Below, piece after piece: positions 1 to 8,211 of a stretch of 35,371 bases of DNA; position 1 is the first letter of the stretch, and each line of letters opens with the position of its first letter. Below the pieces are notes generated by a model. It did not search any database. It worked only from the letters and a program-made list of their open reading frames with translations, and had not been told where the DNA came from. The position numbers were made by a program, and so were the translations under genes. The stretch is from an uncultured Rhodospirillales bacterium (GTDB lineage: Bacteria > Pseudomonadota > Alphaproteobacteria > Acetobacterales > Acetobacteraceae): contig CAIPLM010000225.1 of assembly GCA_903865895.1 (NCBI GenBank), forward strand, positions 1 through 35,371, given 5' to 3'.

Positions 1-1371
1 GGAGGGTTCATCGCGCGCGGGCAGCAGTGCGGCGGCGGCGCTCACATCGCCCGCGTCGGGGCGGGCGGCAGGCGCCTGCCAGTCGAGATAGCTGCGCACG
101 GCATCCGCGCAGGCCTCGGGCGTGCGGAAGGCGGCGATACCGGCCTCGGCCAGCAGTTTCAGCGAGGCGGTGGCCTCCGGCAGCAGGAAAGCGGCGATCG
201 GGTTCCGCCCGGTGGCCGCCAGCGCCCCGGCGATGGCGTCCTGCGGGCGGAACTGGGCCGAAGAACCCACCACGGCGATGGCAAGGTCGGCGTCCTCGGC
301 GTTGCGCGCCTCGGTGAGCGCCGCGGCCACCGTATCCTTGCGGGCGCCGGCCAGCGTGGTGTCCACCATCCCAGCCGTGGCAATGCCGAGCACGCCGAGC
401 CGGTCCACCACCATCGCCCCGCCGCCGCCCGTGGTCGTGACGATACGCACGGCGCGCTTCGGCGCCACCGGCGGCCGCGCGCCGATCAGCAGCGGCGGCA
501 GTTCGAGCAGCGTCTCCAGCATATCGACGCGGATAATCCCGAGATCGCGAAAAAACGCGTCCGCCGCCGCGTCGGAGCCGGTCATGGCGCCGGTATGGGT
601 GGTCGCCAGCGCTGCCCCCTCCTCGGACCGGCCGAGCTTGTAAGCGACGATCGGCTTGCCCGCCGCATGCGCCCGCCGGGCAGCGCGCTCGAAGTGCTCG
701 GGCGCGCGGATGGTCTCGAGGAACAGCAGGATCGCATCCGTCTCCGGATCATCCACCAGCAAATCCGCCACCTCGCCGGCGGTGAGATCGGCCTCGTTGC
801 CGGTGCCGACGATTTTCGCGAAACCGAAGCCTCGCGCCGCCGCACGGGACAGCAGGGTGCCCATCACCGAGCCGGATTGCGACACCAGGGACAGCCGCCC
901 GGCAGGCAGCGTCTCGGCCGCCAGCGCGGCGTTGACCGAACAGGCCATGGCCGCCGCCGGGTCGATCACCCCCATGGAATTCGGCCCCAACAGCCGCATG
1001 CCGCCGGCTTGTGCAGCCTCCACGATGCGGCGTTGCAGCGCCTGCCCCTCCGGCCCGGTTTCCGCGAACCCATCAGCCAGCACGCAGGCCACGGGAATCC
1101 CGAGCGCCGCACAATCGGCCACGGCCTGTTCGACATGCTCGGTACCGACCAGGATATAGGCGAAGTCGATCTTGCCGGGGATGTCCCGCACCGAGGCGAA
1201 GGCCTTTTCGCCCAGCACCTCGGCGGCGCGCGGGTTCACCGGGAACAACTCACCGGGGAAGCGATGCTGGCGGAGATAGACCTGGGCGCGCGCGGTGAGG
1301 CGGCTGGCGTCGGTCGAGGTGCCGATCAGGGCGATGCGGCGGGGGGCGAAGAGGGCGGATGCGAGGGTCAT
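1..1371 (-). CDS. NDP-forming acyl-CoA synthetase (CoA-binding/succinyl-CoA ligase-like), 3' end cut by window
   Basis: 457 codons are visible and the frame is still open at position 1, so the C-terminal part, where this family carries its ATP-grasp domain, lies outside the window. The ATG at 1371 begins MTLASALFAPRRIALIGTST, a CoA-binding Rossmann segment (residues about 8-130, with LLGPNSMGVI at 127-136). A succinyl-CoA-ligase-like domain follows, with SQSGS at 164-168. The segment THTGAMTGSD (258-267) contains His259, which matches the phosphorylated His of ADP-forming acetyl-CoA synthetases. Family members couple NDP/NTP exchange to acyl-CoA formation or breakdown; some are fused to acetyltransferase domains, which cannot be judged here. 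The substrate cannot be read from sequence. The gene runs in the same direction as the orphan gene and LysE upstream. Confidence 0.88.
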   Translation of the reverse strand, partial: MTLASALFAPRRIALIGTSTDASRLTARAQVYLRQHRFPGELFPVNPRAAEVLGEKAFASVRDIPGKIDFAYILVGTEHVEQAVADCAALGIPVACVLADGFAETGPEGQALQRRIVEAAQAGGMRLLGPNSMGVIDPAAAMACSVNAALAAETLPAGRLSLVSQSGSVMGTLLSRAAARGFGFAKIVGTGNEADLTAGEVADLLVDDPETDAILLFLETIRAPEHFERAARRAHAAGKPIVAYKLGRSEEGAALATTHTGAMTGSDAAADAFFRDLGIIRVDMLETLLELPPLLIGARPPVAPKRAVRIVTTTGGGGAMVVDRLGVLGIATAGMVDTTLAGARKDTVAAALTEARNAEDADLAIAVVGSSAQFRPQDAIAGALAATGRNPIAAFLLPEATASLKLLAEAGIAAFRTPEACADAVRSYLDWQAPAARPDAGDVSAAAALLPARDEPS

Positions 1372-1443
1372 GTGGCAGCATCAACCACCAGAGGCGATGC
1401 CCGCAAGTCAGTCAGTTACGGACACCACTGTCAAATTCCTCAT

Positions 1444-1956
1444 TCAGTGCAGCATCGCCCGCTTGGAAAACCTCTCGGCGCTTTTGGTTAGAGCTGTAAA
1501 TGTGCCTGGGACGAGCTTGATGGTTTCAACTAGCGCACCGTGGATCGCGTCGATCAGCTCCAGGTCATGGGCTTCAGAAAGGCTATGCGAGTTCGCGCGA
1601 CACGAATTTGCAATTTTGTGGCGAATGTCCTGCAGTTCACGCAGCAACCGATCTCGCTCCTCGATCGCCGCTGGGTCGCTACCCTTCACATCATTCCAAG
1701 TCTTGTAAACCTCTTCGTACTGTCGCAGTACTTTGTAAACCGCAGTTCCCCAGAACGACGCCTTTGGTTCGACGGACGCAGCACTTACCAGTGCGCTGAG
1801 GAGCTCCCTAACCCGTTTGCAAACAGGCTCATCAACGCCTGTCCGTTCCAGCCGTTTGAGATCGAATTGCAAGTTGACCAAGATATCGGATCGGAAGAAG
1901 TTGATCGCGTATCCAGTTGTCCCGCGCTGCAGTCCATTCTTTGTTTTTATTGCCAT
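1444..1956 (-). CDS. hypothetical helical protein, AT-richer than its surroundings
   Basis: I do not recognise the family. From the ATG at 1956 (MAIKTKNGLQRGTTGYAINF) it encodes 170 residues, mostly charged and probably helical (for example EERDRLLRELQDIRHKI), with no signal peptide or membrane segment. The frame stays open up to an ATG at 2034, and another ATG lies at 1974. A perfect TATAAT on the minus strand at 2021-2026 would start transcription near 2014, which argues against the 2034 start; 1956 or 1974 are both possible and neither has a strong ribosome binding site. Base composition and codon use are clearly AT-richer than the neighbouring acyl-CoA synthetase and LysE genes, so this is probably an acquired gene. 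No mobile-element gene is next to it. Confidence 0.6.
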   Translation of the reverse strand: MAIKTKNGLQRGTTGYAINFFRSDILVNLQFDLKRLERTGVDEPVCKRVRELLSALVSAASVEPKASFWGTAVYKVLRQYEEVYKTWNDVKGSDPAAIEERDRLLRELQDIRHKIANSCRANSHSLSEAHDLELIDAIHGALVETIKLVPGTFTALTKSAERFSKRAMLH

Positions 1957-2020
1957 AAACGAACATCCCGCCATATCTACGTCCGCTATCAAACTCGCGC
2001 AGCGCGGTATTTTGAAATGA

Positions 2021-2026
2021 ATTATA
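2021..2026 (-). promoter_or_regulatory. candidate -10 element TATAAT for the orphan gene
   Basis: A perfect TATAAT occurs on the minus strand in an otherwise GC-rich region, 65 bases upstream of the ATG at 1956. No good -35 hexamer lies 16-18 bases upstream, so it may be a weak or activator-dependent promoter. Confidence 0.35.
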
Positions 2027-2063
2027 CATGACACAAGATGTCATTTAGCGGTGTGGGTCGGCT

Positions 2064-2639
2064 TCAGCCGATCAGGGCAACCGCGGTCAGCCCCACCATC
2101 GCCACCGCGAGGCCGACATTGATGATGCGCGACGCCACGGGCTGGCGCAGCACACGGGCGAGTGCGGCGCCCAGGCCGAGCCAGACGGCATGGATCAGCA
2201 CGATCATCCCCACCAGCAACGCCACCCGCAGCACGGCGCCGAGCCGGGGGGCGGAGGCGAACACCGCAGCAATGGCCAGCCAGGCCTTCGGATTCGCCAC
2301 CGCCAGCAAATACCCGCCAGCAAAAGCGGGCGCCCGCGTGGTGCCGGCATCCGCCTGCAGCGGCGGCGCGGTGGCGATCTGCCAGGCGAGATACAGGATA
2401 TAGAGTCCGGCCGCACCAACCAGCAGCGGCGCCAATTGCGGCACCCCCGCGATCATCGCGATCACCCCCAGCGCCACCGCCAGCAGCACGGTCGAAGTGC
2501 CGGCAATCAGCCCCCCGACATAGGGCAGCGAGCGCGCGATGCCATAGGCCGCACCCATCGCGGTGGCACTCACCGTCGATGGGCCGGGGGAGCCCATGAC
2601 GGCGAGGGAGGCGATCAGCAATGCGACGATGTCACCCAT
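2064..2639 (-). CDS. LysE/RhtB-family amino-acid exporter
   Basis: 191 residues from the ATG at 2639, chosen because GGGAG lies about 10 bases upstream; the frame is open to 2690, but that extension (MPSPADHAIGG...) is not membrane-like. The start MGDIVALLIASLAVMGSPGP carries the conserved SPGP-type motif of the first helix (residues 15-18), followed by about five further hydrophobic segments, the usual length and layout of LysE/RhtB translocators. These inner-membrane proteins export amino acids such as lysine, threonine or homoserine; the substrate here is unknown. The gene stands alone and ends about 110 bases before the orphan gene. No regulator is adjacent. Confidence 0.88.
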   Translation of the reverse strand: MGDIVALLIASLAVMGSPGPSTVSATAMGAAYGIARSLPYVGGLIAGTSTVLLAVALGVIAMIAGVPQLAPLLVGAAGLYILYLAWQIATAPPLQADAGTTRAPAFAGGYLLAVANPKAWLAIAAVFASAPRLGAVLRVALLVGMIVLIHAVWLGLGAALARVLRQPVASRIINVGLAVAMVGLTAVALIG

Positions 2640-2763
2640 GATGCCCCATCTCCCTGCCCCGCCGATCGCATGATCGGCGGGGCTCGGCAAGCCACGTCCG
2701 GCCAGGCGCTGTAACGGCGTGGTCGCCGGGCGGTCATTGCCTCACCCCGCAGGAGACACCGCC

Positions 2764-3483
2764 ATGCGCCGCCGCGCCCTGATCGCCGCCGCCGCTTCCC
2801 TCGCCTGGCCGGCCCGCGCCGCCGAGCCCGTCCGGTTCACCGCGCGGGATGGCGTGACCGTCCACGGCGAACGCGTCGCCGCCATTGGGAAGCGGTTGGG
2901 GACGATCCTGCTGTTCCACATGGCCGGCTCCAACCGCGGCGAATATGCCCCCATCGCGCCGCACCTCGCCGCGCTGGGCTGGGACAGCGTGGCCATCGAC
3001 CAGCGCTCCGGCGGCCCGGCATGGGGCCGCGCCAACGAAACCGCGCGCGCCGGCGGCGACCCGGGCTTTCTCGCCGCCCTGCCCGATCTCGAGGCCGCGC
3101 TGGCGGCGACGGCGGGGCAAAGCGGCAAGCTCGTGGTCTGGGGCAGCAGCTACTCCGCCGCCCTGGTTTTTCTCCTCGCCGCCGCCCACCCCGGCGATAT
3201 CGCCGCCCTGCTGGCCTTCTCCCCCGGCGAATACATCGCCGGCCGCTCCGTCCGCGACGCCGCCGCCCGCGTGACCTGCCCGGTCTTCGTCACCTCGGCC
3301 GACGACCCCGGCGAGGTGGCCGCCGCGCGGGAGATCATCGCCGCCGCCCGCAGCCCGCTGAAGCGGCAATTCGTGCCCCGTCAGGGCGCCCACGGCTCGG
3401 CCACTCTGCGCACGGACAGCAACCCGCGCGGCCAGGCCGAGGTTTGGCAGGCGGTGCGCGGGTTTCTGGCGGAGGTAGGGTGA
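2764..3483 (+). CDS. secreted alpha/beta-hydrolase (dienelactone-hydrolase-like)
   Basis: 239 residues. The ATG at 2764 is chosen over an upstream in-frame start because AGGAGA sits about 7 bases before it and the product then starts with a signal peptide (MRRRALIAAAASLAWPARAA, cleavage after about residue 20). The alpha/beta-hydrolase fold shows LLFHMAGSNRG at 49-59 (oxyanion region), the nucleophile elbow WGSSYS with Ser129 (the usual GxSxG, but with the last Gly replaced by Ser), an acid at Asp180 or Asp181 (TSADDP), and His210 (QGAHGS). It is probably an esterase or peptidase-like hydrolase acting in the periplasm; the substrate is unknown. It is transcribed alone and converges on the SDR gene across the palindromic element at 3485-3615. 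Confidence 0.82.
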   Translation: MRRRALIAAAASLAWPARAAEPVRFTARDGVTVHGERVAAIGKRLGTILLFHMAGSNRGEYAPIAPHLAALGWDSVAIDQRSGGPAWGRANETARAGGDPGFLAALPDLEAALAATAGQSGKLVVWGSSYSAALVFLLAAAHPGDIAALLAFSPGEYIAGRSVRDAAARVTCPVFVTSADDPGEVAAAREIIAAARSPLKRQFVPRQGAHGSATLRTDSNPRGQAEVWQAVRGFLAEVG

Positions 3484-3484
3484 A

Positions 3485-3615
3485 GGAAGCGCTTCTTTTT
3501 GAAAAAAGAAGCAAAAACTTTCTATCCGTTTGGTTCGGTGCTTCCCGGGGCCACTCCGAGCAAACGAATAAAAAGTTTTTTGGTTCTTTTTTTCAAAAAA
3601 GAACCGCTTGCTTCC
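3485..3615. repeat. nested palindromic element A between convergent genes
   Basis: The whole spacer between the two convergent stop codons is structured. A perfect 10-bp-arm hairpin (GCTTCTTTTT / AAAAAGAAGC, 3491-3512) is matched by a second one (GGTTCTTTTT / AAAAAGAACC, 3582-3605). Inside these, AAAAACTTTCTATCCGTTTG at 3513-3532 pairs with 3561-3580 (18 of 20). The outer ends are GGAAGC (3485) and GCTTCC (3610). Both strands can therefore fold into a long stem carrying two side hairpins. A related element lies at 23171-23385, also between convergent genes. It is probably a bidirectional transcription end signal, although it lacks the classical GC stem followed by a U tract. Confidence 0.8.
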
Positions 3616-3616
3616 C

Positions 3617-4534
3617 TCAAACCGGATCCCAGGAAAACACCTCGCCCGAACGATCGAGCGGCATGAAAGCCGCCTTCAGCGCGGGGGCGGCGTGTTCGGC
3701 GATCGTCCAGGGGTTCCAGCCGCCATCGCGATGCACGCCCTTCACCGGGCGCGGCGAGGACATCAGGAAGATCTCGTTGTTGCGGGTGGCGAACACCTGG
3801 CCGCTGACGTCCTTCGCGAGGTCGGACGCGAGGTAGACCGCCATCGGCGCGTTCTTGTCCGGCGTCATCTGCTTGATCTTCTCAACGCGCGCCTTCTGCT
3901 CCGGGGTGTCCGCCGGGATGGAGCCGGTCATGCGGCTCCAGGCGAAGGGGGCGATGCAGTTGGAGCGCACATTGTAGCGCTTCATGTCGAGCGCGATGGA
4001 CTTCGACAGCGCGGTGATGCCGAGCTTGGCGGCGGCGTAGTTGGCCTGGCCGAAATTGCCGATCAGGCCCGAGGTGCTGCTCATGTGCACGAAGGCGCCG
4101 CTTTCCTGCTTGCGGAAATGCTCGGCGGCGGCGCGGCTCACGTAGAAGCTGCCGGAGAGATGCACGTTGATGACGCTGTTCCAGTCATCCTCGGTCATCT
4201 TGTGGAAAATCACGTCGCGCAGAATGCCGGCGTTGTTCACCACGATGTCGATGCGGCCGAAGGCGTCGATCGCGGTGTCGATGATGCCCTTGGCGGAATT
4301 CCAGGTGGACACCGAATTGGTGTTGATCACGGCCTCGCCGCCGCGCTGCTCGATGATCGCCTTGGTCTGCTCGGCCGGGGTGGCGGAGCCGCCATCGCCG
4401 GTGACGGAGACGCCGAGGTCATTGATGACCACCTTGGCGCCTTCCTGCGACATCATCAGCGCGATTTCGCGGCCGATACCGCCGCCGGCGCCGGTGACGA
4501 CGGCGACTTTTCCTTCAAGCATGCGTTGGGACAT
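3617..4534 (-). CDS. SDR-family 3-hydroxyacyl-CoA dehydrogenase-like oxidoreductase
   Basis: 305 residues with a strong ribosome binding site (GGAGGAGA) ahead of the ATG at 4534. Classical short-chain dehydrogenase motifs are complete: TGAGGGIG (14-21) binds the dinucleotide, NNAG at 100-103, and Ser152/Ser153, Tyr166 and Lys170 (YAAAK) form the active site. The segment INDLGVSVTGDGGS resembles the (3R)-hydroxyacyl-CoA dehydrogenase part of multifunctional beta-oxidation enzymes, and the C-terminal extension of about 60 residues is longer than in FabG. It probably oxidises a hydroxyacyl-CoA or steroid-like alcohol in the cytoplasm. The Hpt gene lies 33 bases upstream on the same strand. Confidence 0.86.
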   Translation of the reverse strand: MSQRMLEGKVAVVTGAGGGIGREIALMMSQEGAKVVINDLGVSVTGDGGSATPAEQTKAIIEQRGGEAVINTNSVSTWNSAKGIIDTAIDAFGRIDIVVNNAGILRDVIFHKMTEDDWNSVINVHLSGSFYVSRAAAEHFRKQESGAFVHMSSTSGLIGNFGQANYAAAKLGITALSKSIALDMKRYNVRSNCIAPFAWSRMTGSIPADTPEQKARVEKIKQMTPDKNAPMAVYLASDLAKDVSGQVFATRNNEIFLMSSPRPVKGVHRDGGWNPWTIAEHAAPALKAAFMPLDRSGEVFSWDPV

Positions 4535-4567
4535 GGGTTGCTCTCCTCCAGAATCGAGGGCGGCAAA

Positions 4568-4951
4568 TTAGGCCCCCGGCAGCACCCCACGCAAGGCGGT
4601 GAAGGTATCGGCGGAGAGCGCGATCACCTCCCCCACCAGCCGCGTCAGCCGCTGCGGACCGGCCGCGCGGGCCTCGCGCTCCAATTGTGCGGCAATGGCG
4701 GCCAGGCGATGCCCGGCAAGCTGTGCGCCGGCGCCGCGCAGCACATGGGCCTGAAAAGCGATCGCCTCGCGATCATCCTCGGCCAGCGCCTCGTGCAGCA
4801 TCGCCACCCGGCGCGCCTGCTCGGCATCGAACATGCCGACGAGATGGGCGAACAATGCGTCCCCGGTATCGGCGCGCACGGTGGCAAGCGCCTCGGGGTC
4901 GAGGATCGGAGGATCGGACTTATCGGCCAAAGCGGCCGCGGACTGGCGCAT
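4568..4951 (-). CDS. stand-alone Hpt (histidine phosphotransfer) domain protein
   Basis: 127 residues from the ATG at 4951, preceded by GGAG at a spacing of 9; a GTG at 4966 is an alternative start. Almost the whole protein is one Hpt four-helix bundle. The motif FQAHVLRGAGAQLAGHRL contains the phospho-accepting His (residue 69 from this start) in the usual AHxLKG context, here AHVLRG. Such proteins relay phosphate between receiver domains of hybrid kinases and response regulators. No kinase or regulator gene is present in the window, so its partners are elsewhere. It lies between the metal ATPase (79 bases upstream) and the SDR gene, and probably shares their transcript. Confidence 0.82.
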   Translation of the reverse strand: MRQSAAALADKSDPPILDPEALATVRADTGDALFAHLVGMFDAEQARRVAMLHEALAEDDREAIAFQAHVLRGAGAQLAGHRLAAIAAQLEREARAAGPQRLTRLVGEVIALSADTFTALRGVLPGA

Positions 4952-5030
4952 GCAAGGACGCTCCACGCGCGGCCCGCCGCGCGCTCGGGGTGAACGGCGC
5001 CATCATGGTGACGGCAACGTTAAGGCTACG

Positions 5031-7304
5031 TTACACGCCGCCCAGTTCTTCCGCCTGGGCGAGCAATTCCTCCTCGGCCGCCAGATGCAGCGCGATCACC
5101 GCGTCGAGCACGTAGAGCAATCGGCGCAGCTCGCGCGCCTCGGCGGCGGAGCCCGGGCCGTCATCCAGCCCGTCCGCCAGCGCCGAGAAGCGGGCGGCGA
5201 GGTGGCTGATTTCCTCGTGCATGCGCGTCATCGCGCCCAGCGGATCATGCCCGCCGAGGCGGCGCGCCAGCACCGGGAAAGTATGGCGCTCCTCCTCGCG
5301 CTGGTGCGGCAGCAGCAGTGTGTGCAACGCGTCGCCGATGGCGCGCAGGGCGGCGGCATGCAGAGCCGGTCCGTCATCGGCGTGCATGCCGTCCGCGGTG
5401 CGGCGCATCCGCTCCATCAAAGCGCGCAACTGCCCGTGCTCCTCCAGCACCCGCGGCACCCCCGCGGCCTCCGGCAACCGGGGAGCGGCAGGAGTGCCGC
5501 CCAAAGCACGCAGCGCGTTGAGGATCACCGCGACGTCGATCGCCTCCTGCAGCAGCGCGCCCCACACCGGCGGCAAATAGCCGAAAGCGGCCACCGCCAT
5601 GGCCAAGCCGGAGAGCCCCATGCCCACGGCGATGGATTGCAGCGCGATCCCCCGCGCCCGCCGCGCGGTGACAATCGCCGCGGCGATGCGGTCGATGCGA
5701 TCGACCAGCAGCACCACATCCGCCGCCTCGGCCGCCGCCGCCGCCCCCCTAGCTCCCATGGCGACGCCAACATCGGCCGCCGCCAGCGCGGGTGCATCGT
5801 TAATCCCGTCGCCGATCATCAGGCAGGGCCGCTCAGCACGCACGGATGCAATCTTGCCCTCCGGCGTGAGATCGGCATGCACCGCATCGAGCCCCAACGC
5901 CTCGCCCACCGCCTCGGCGGAGCCGGCGCGATCGCCGGTAACCATCACCAGCCGTGTGACGCCAGCCGCCCGCAACTCACGAATGGCGCGCGGCGCTTCC
6001 GGGCGGATGCGGTCGGCCAGCAACAGGGCGCCGGCCACTGCGCCGTCGATCGCGACCCAGGAGGCCGAAGCCGCGGCGGTGGCCAACCGAGCCGCCGCCC
6101 CAGTGGCGGGCAGGGTGAAACCCGCCTCCACCAGCAGCGCGGCGCTGCCCACCGTCACTCTCCGGCCCTCGACGATGCCGGACAGCCCGCCGCCAGGGAT
6201 TTCCTGAACCGACTCCGGCAGGCTCAGCTTCAACTCGGCCGCCCGCCCCGCGGCCACAATAGCGTTCGCCACCGCGTGCACTGAGACCTGCTCCAGCGAC
6301 GCGGCGAGGCGCAGCACGTCATCAACGATGAAATCCCCCAGCGGCTCCACCGCCGAGAGCCGCGGCGTGCCGGTGGTGAGCGTGCCGGTCTTGTCGAACA
6401 GCGCGGTGCGCACGCGCGCCAGCCGCTCCAGCGCGCCGCCGCCCTTCACCACCACGCCCTGACGGGCCGCGCGCGAAATCCCGCAGATCAGCGCCACGGG
6501 TGCGGCGAGGATCAGCGGACACGGTGTCGCGACCACCAGCACCGCGAGCGCCCGCTCCGGCCCGCCGCCCAGCAACCAGGCGGCGCCGGCGGTGGCCAGC
6601 GTGGCGGGCAGGAACCACAGCGCCCAGCGATCCGCCAGCCGCGCCATCGGCGGCCGCTCGCCCTCGGCCGCGGTCACCAGGCGCACCACTGCGGCATAGG
6701 TGCTGCGTTCGGCCGTCGCGGTGGCCCTGAGCGCGAGCGGCCCTCCGGCATTCACCGTGCCGGAACGTCCGATATCGCCGACGGCCCGCTCCACCGGCAT
6801 CGGCTCGCCGGTCAGCGCCGCCTCGTCGAGGCTCGCCGCCGCCTCCTCGATCACCCCATCCACCGGCAGCACCTCGCCGGGCTTCACCAGCAGCCGGTCG
6901 CCCGCGGCAATCTCGGCGACCGCGACATCCTCCAGCGCATCACCGACACGGCGATGGGCGATGCGCGGGATGTGCGACACCAGCGCCATCAGCTCGCGCC
7001 GCGCCCGCGCCTCGGCAAATTCCTCGAGCGCCCCGCCACCAGCCACCATCAGGGCGATCAGCGCGGCGGTGAAATGCTCGCCCAGGGCCAGCGCGGCGAG
7101 GATCGCCACTAACGCCACGATATCGACGCCGAGCGAACCGCCGATCAGCGTGCGCAGCGTGTCACGGCCGACGATATAGATGATTGGCAGGGCGCCGAGG
7201 CTGAATCCGCCAGCAGCGGCCATCGCCCAGCCCGCCCACCAGCAGCCCCCGCCGGCAAGCATGGCCAGCGCGACGAAGCCCAGGATCAGGCGGCGCTGCT
7301 GCAT
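5031..7304 (-). CDS. P1B-type metal-transporting ATPase (P1B-5-like) with C-terminal hemerythrin-like domain
   Basis: 757 residues. There is no N-terminal heavy-metal-binding domain; the protein starts directly with hydrophobic helices. Visible motifs are TGEP (165-168), the transmembrane metal-site motif ATPCPLI with Thr260-Pro261-Cys262, DKTGT (304-308, phosphorylated Asp304), SVHAVANAI (341-349), TGD (456-458) and GDGINDAP (498-505). The His of the P1B nucleotide-binding HP motif is kept (His343), but the Pro is replaced by Ala. Residues from about 610 to the end form a helical hemerythrin-like domain with EEHGQL, PHQREEERHTFP, MHEEISH and ALHLAAEEELL, enough His and Glu for a di-iron site. 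The TPC motif with a hemerythrin-like tail is the known P1B-5 architecture, linked to Fe/Ni export. It lies in the inner membrane, starts 17 bases after the Nudix stop and is probably cotranscribed with it. Confidence 0.93.
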   Translation of the reverse strand: MQQRRLILGFVALAMLAGGGCWWAGWAMAAAGGFSLGALPIIYIVGRDTLRTLIGGSLGVDIVALVAILAALALGEHFTAALIALMVAGGGALEEFAEARARRELMALVSHIPRIAHRRVGDALEDVAVAEIAAGDRLLVKPGEVLPVDGVIEEAAASLDEAALTGEPMPVERAVGDIGRSGTVNAGGPLALRATATAERSTYAAVVRLVTAAEGERPPMARLADRWALWFLPATLATAGAAWLLGGGPERALAVLVVATPCPLILAAPVALICGISRAARQGVVVKGGGALERLARVRTALFDKTGTLTTGTPRLSAVEPLGDFIVDDVLRLAASLEQVSVHAVANAIVAAGRAAELKLSLPESVQEIPGGGLSGIVEGRRVTVGSAALLVEAGFTLPATGAAARLATAAASASWVAIDGAVAGALLLADRIRPEAPRAIRELRAAGVTRLVMVTGDRAGSAEAVGEALGLDAVHADLTPEGKIASVRAERPCLMIGDGINDAPALAAADVGVAMGARGAAAAAEAADVVLLVDRIDRIAAAIVTARRARGIALQSIAVGMGLSGLAMAVAAFGYLPPVWGALLQEAIDVAVILNALRALGGTPAAPRLPEAAGVPRVLEEHGQLRALMERMRRTADGMHADDGPALHAAALRAIGDALHTLLLPHQREEERHTFPVLARRLGGHDPLGAMTRMHEEISHLAARFSALADGLDDGPGSAAEARELRRLLYVLDAVIALHLAAEEELLAQAEELGGV

Positions 7305-7321
7305 GGCGCGCGCCGCCGAGC

Positions 7322-8152
7322 TCAGGCCGGCGGGCGCACGGTGTCGGGCATCGCCCCGGGGAGTTCGACGTCGAACACCTCGCCACCATACCCGGCCTCA
7401 AGCGGAATACGCAGCCGGCGCCGGCCATCCGGCAGCTTCTCGGGCTTGGGCTCCACGGTGATCACCGGCGTGTCGAACGCCGCCTGCAAGGCGGTCTCCA
7501 CGGTGGTCTGCAGCGCCAGCTTGGCGAGGTTGAGGTCGGTCGCGAACACCATGGTGAAGCGCTTCTCAGCCGCACCGTCGCGGGCGGCCTGGGGGGTGAT
7601 CCACAGCGAGTCGATCGACTCGTGCCCGTCATGCAGCCCCTTCTGCCCCCAGGGCATGGCGACCGCGAAGAAATGCGTGTCGAACCGCTTGGCCATGGTC
7701 GCGGGCGTAATCCAGTGCGCGAACGGCACCAGTGCGTCGCACGCGAGTTGGAACCCCTCGGCGGCCGCCACTTCCGCCATGGTGCGCTCGCTCTTATGCA
7801 CGGCCTGGCGATGCCGCTCGGCGATCGCCGCCTGGGTCTGCGCGCCATACATCACCGGGCAGCCCGCCGGCCGCGCCAGCAGCACGCCGCATTCCTCGAA
7901 GGTCTCGCGAATGGCCGCCACTCGCAGCGCCATCCCGGCCGCGTCCACCCCCTCGATCGGCGGGCAGATCGCGGGATCGGCCGCCGCATCATGGTCCTCG
8001 GGGTCCACCCGGCCGCCCGGAAACACCAGGGCGCCCGAGGCGAAATCAATCGCGTGGCTGCGCTTGACCATGAACACCTCCATCCCCCCCGGCCCATCGC
8101 GCAGCAACAGCACGGTGGCGGCAAGGCGGGGCACGGCTGGGGTGTCGGACAT
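7322..8152 (-). CDS. Nudix hydrolase, NUDT19-like
   Basis: 276 residues from the ATG at 8152, preceded by GGAG at a spacing of 6; an ATG at 8164 with GGGGGA upstream is an equally possible start. The Nudix box is split by an insertion as in NUDT19/RP2p-type enzymes: FPGGRVDPED (about 44-53), then roughly 30 residues, then AIRETFEECGVLL (80-92) with the catalytic REXXEE glutamates. These enzymes cleave nucleoside-diphosphate-linked substrates; the eukaryotic members act on CoA esters, which would suit the acyl-CoA genes nearby, but the substrate cannot be read from sequence. Upstream is the GNAT gene, downstream the metal ATPase, all on the same strand and tightly packed. Confidence 0.87.
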   Translation of the reverse strand: MSDTPAVPRLAATVLLLRDGPGGMEVFMVKRSHAIDFASGALVFPGGRVDPEDHDAAADPAICPPIEGVDAAGMALRVAAIRETFEECGVLLARPAGCPVMYGAQTQAAIAERHRQAVHKSERTMAEVAAAEGFQLACDALVPFAHWITPATMAKRFDTHFFAVAMPWGQKGLHDGHESIDSLWITPQAARDGAAEKRFTMVFATDLNLAKLALQTTVETALQAAFDTPVITVEPKPEKLPDGRRRLRIPLEAGYGGEVFDVELPGAMPDTVRPPA

Positions 8153-8211
8153 CACGGTCTCCATCAACTTCGTTCCCCCGGTCATATCCCTCGCGGGCCG
8201 GGGCGTCGAGA

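Noticed and set aside
1429-1434. Perfect TTGACA on the minus strand ahead of the acyl-CoA synthetase gene
   Set aside because: No reasonable -10 hexamer follows at 16-18 bases, so I do not call a promoter.
1832-2044. 70-codon minus-strand frame overlapping the orphan gene
   Set aside because: Shorter, in another frame of the same strand, and without a domain or ribosome binding site that would favour it.
3491-3605. CRISPR-like repetition of A/T-rich arms
   Set aside because: The copies are inverted, not direct, with no regular spacers and no cas genes in the window.
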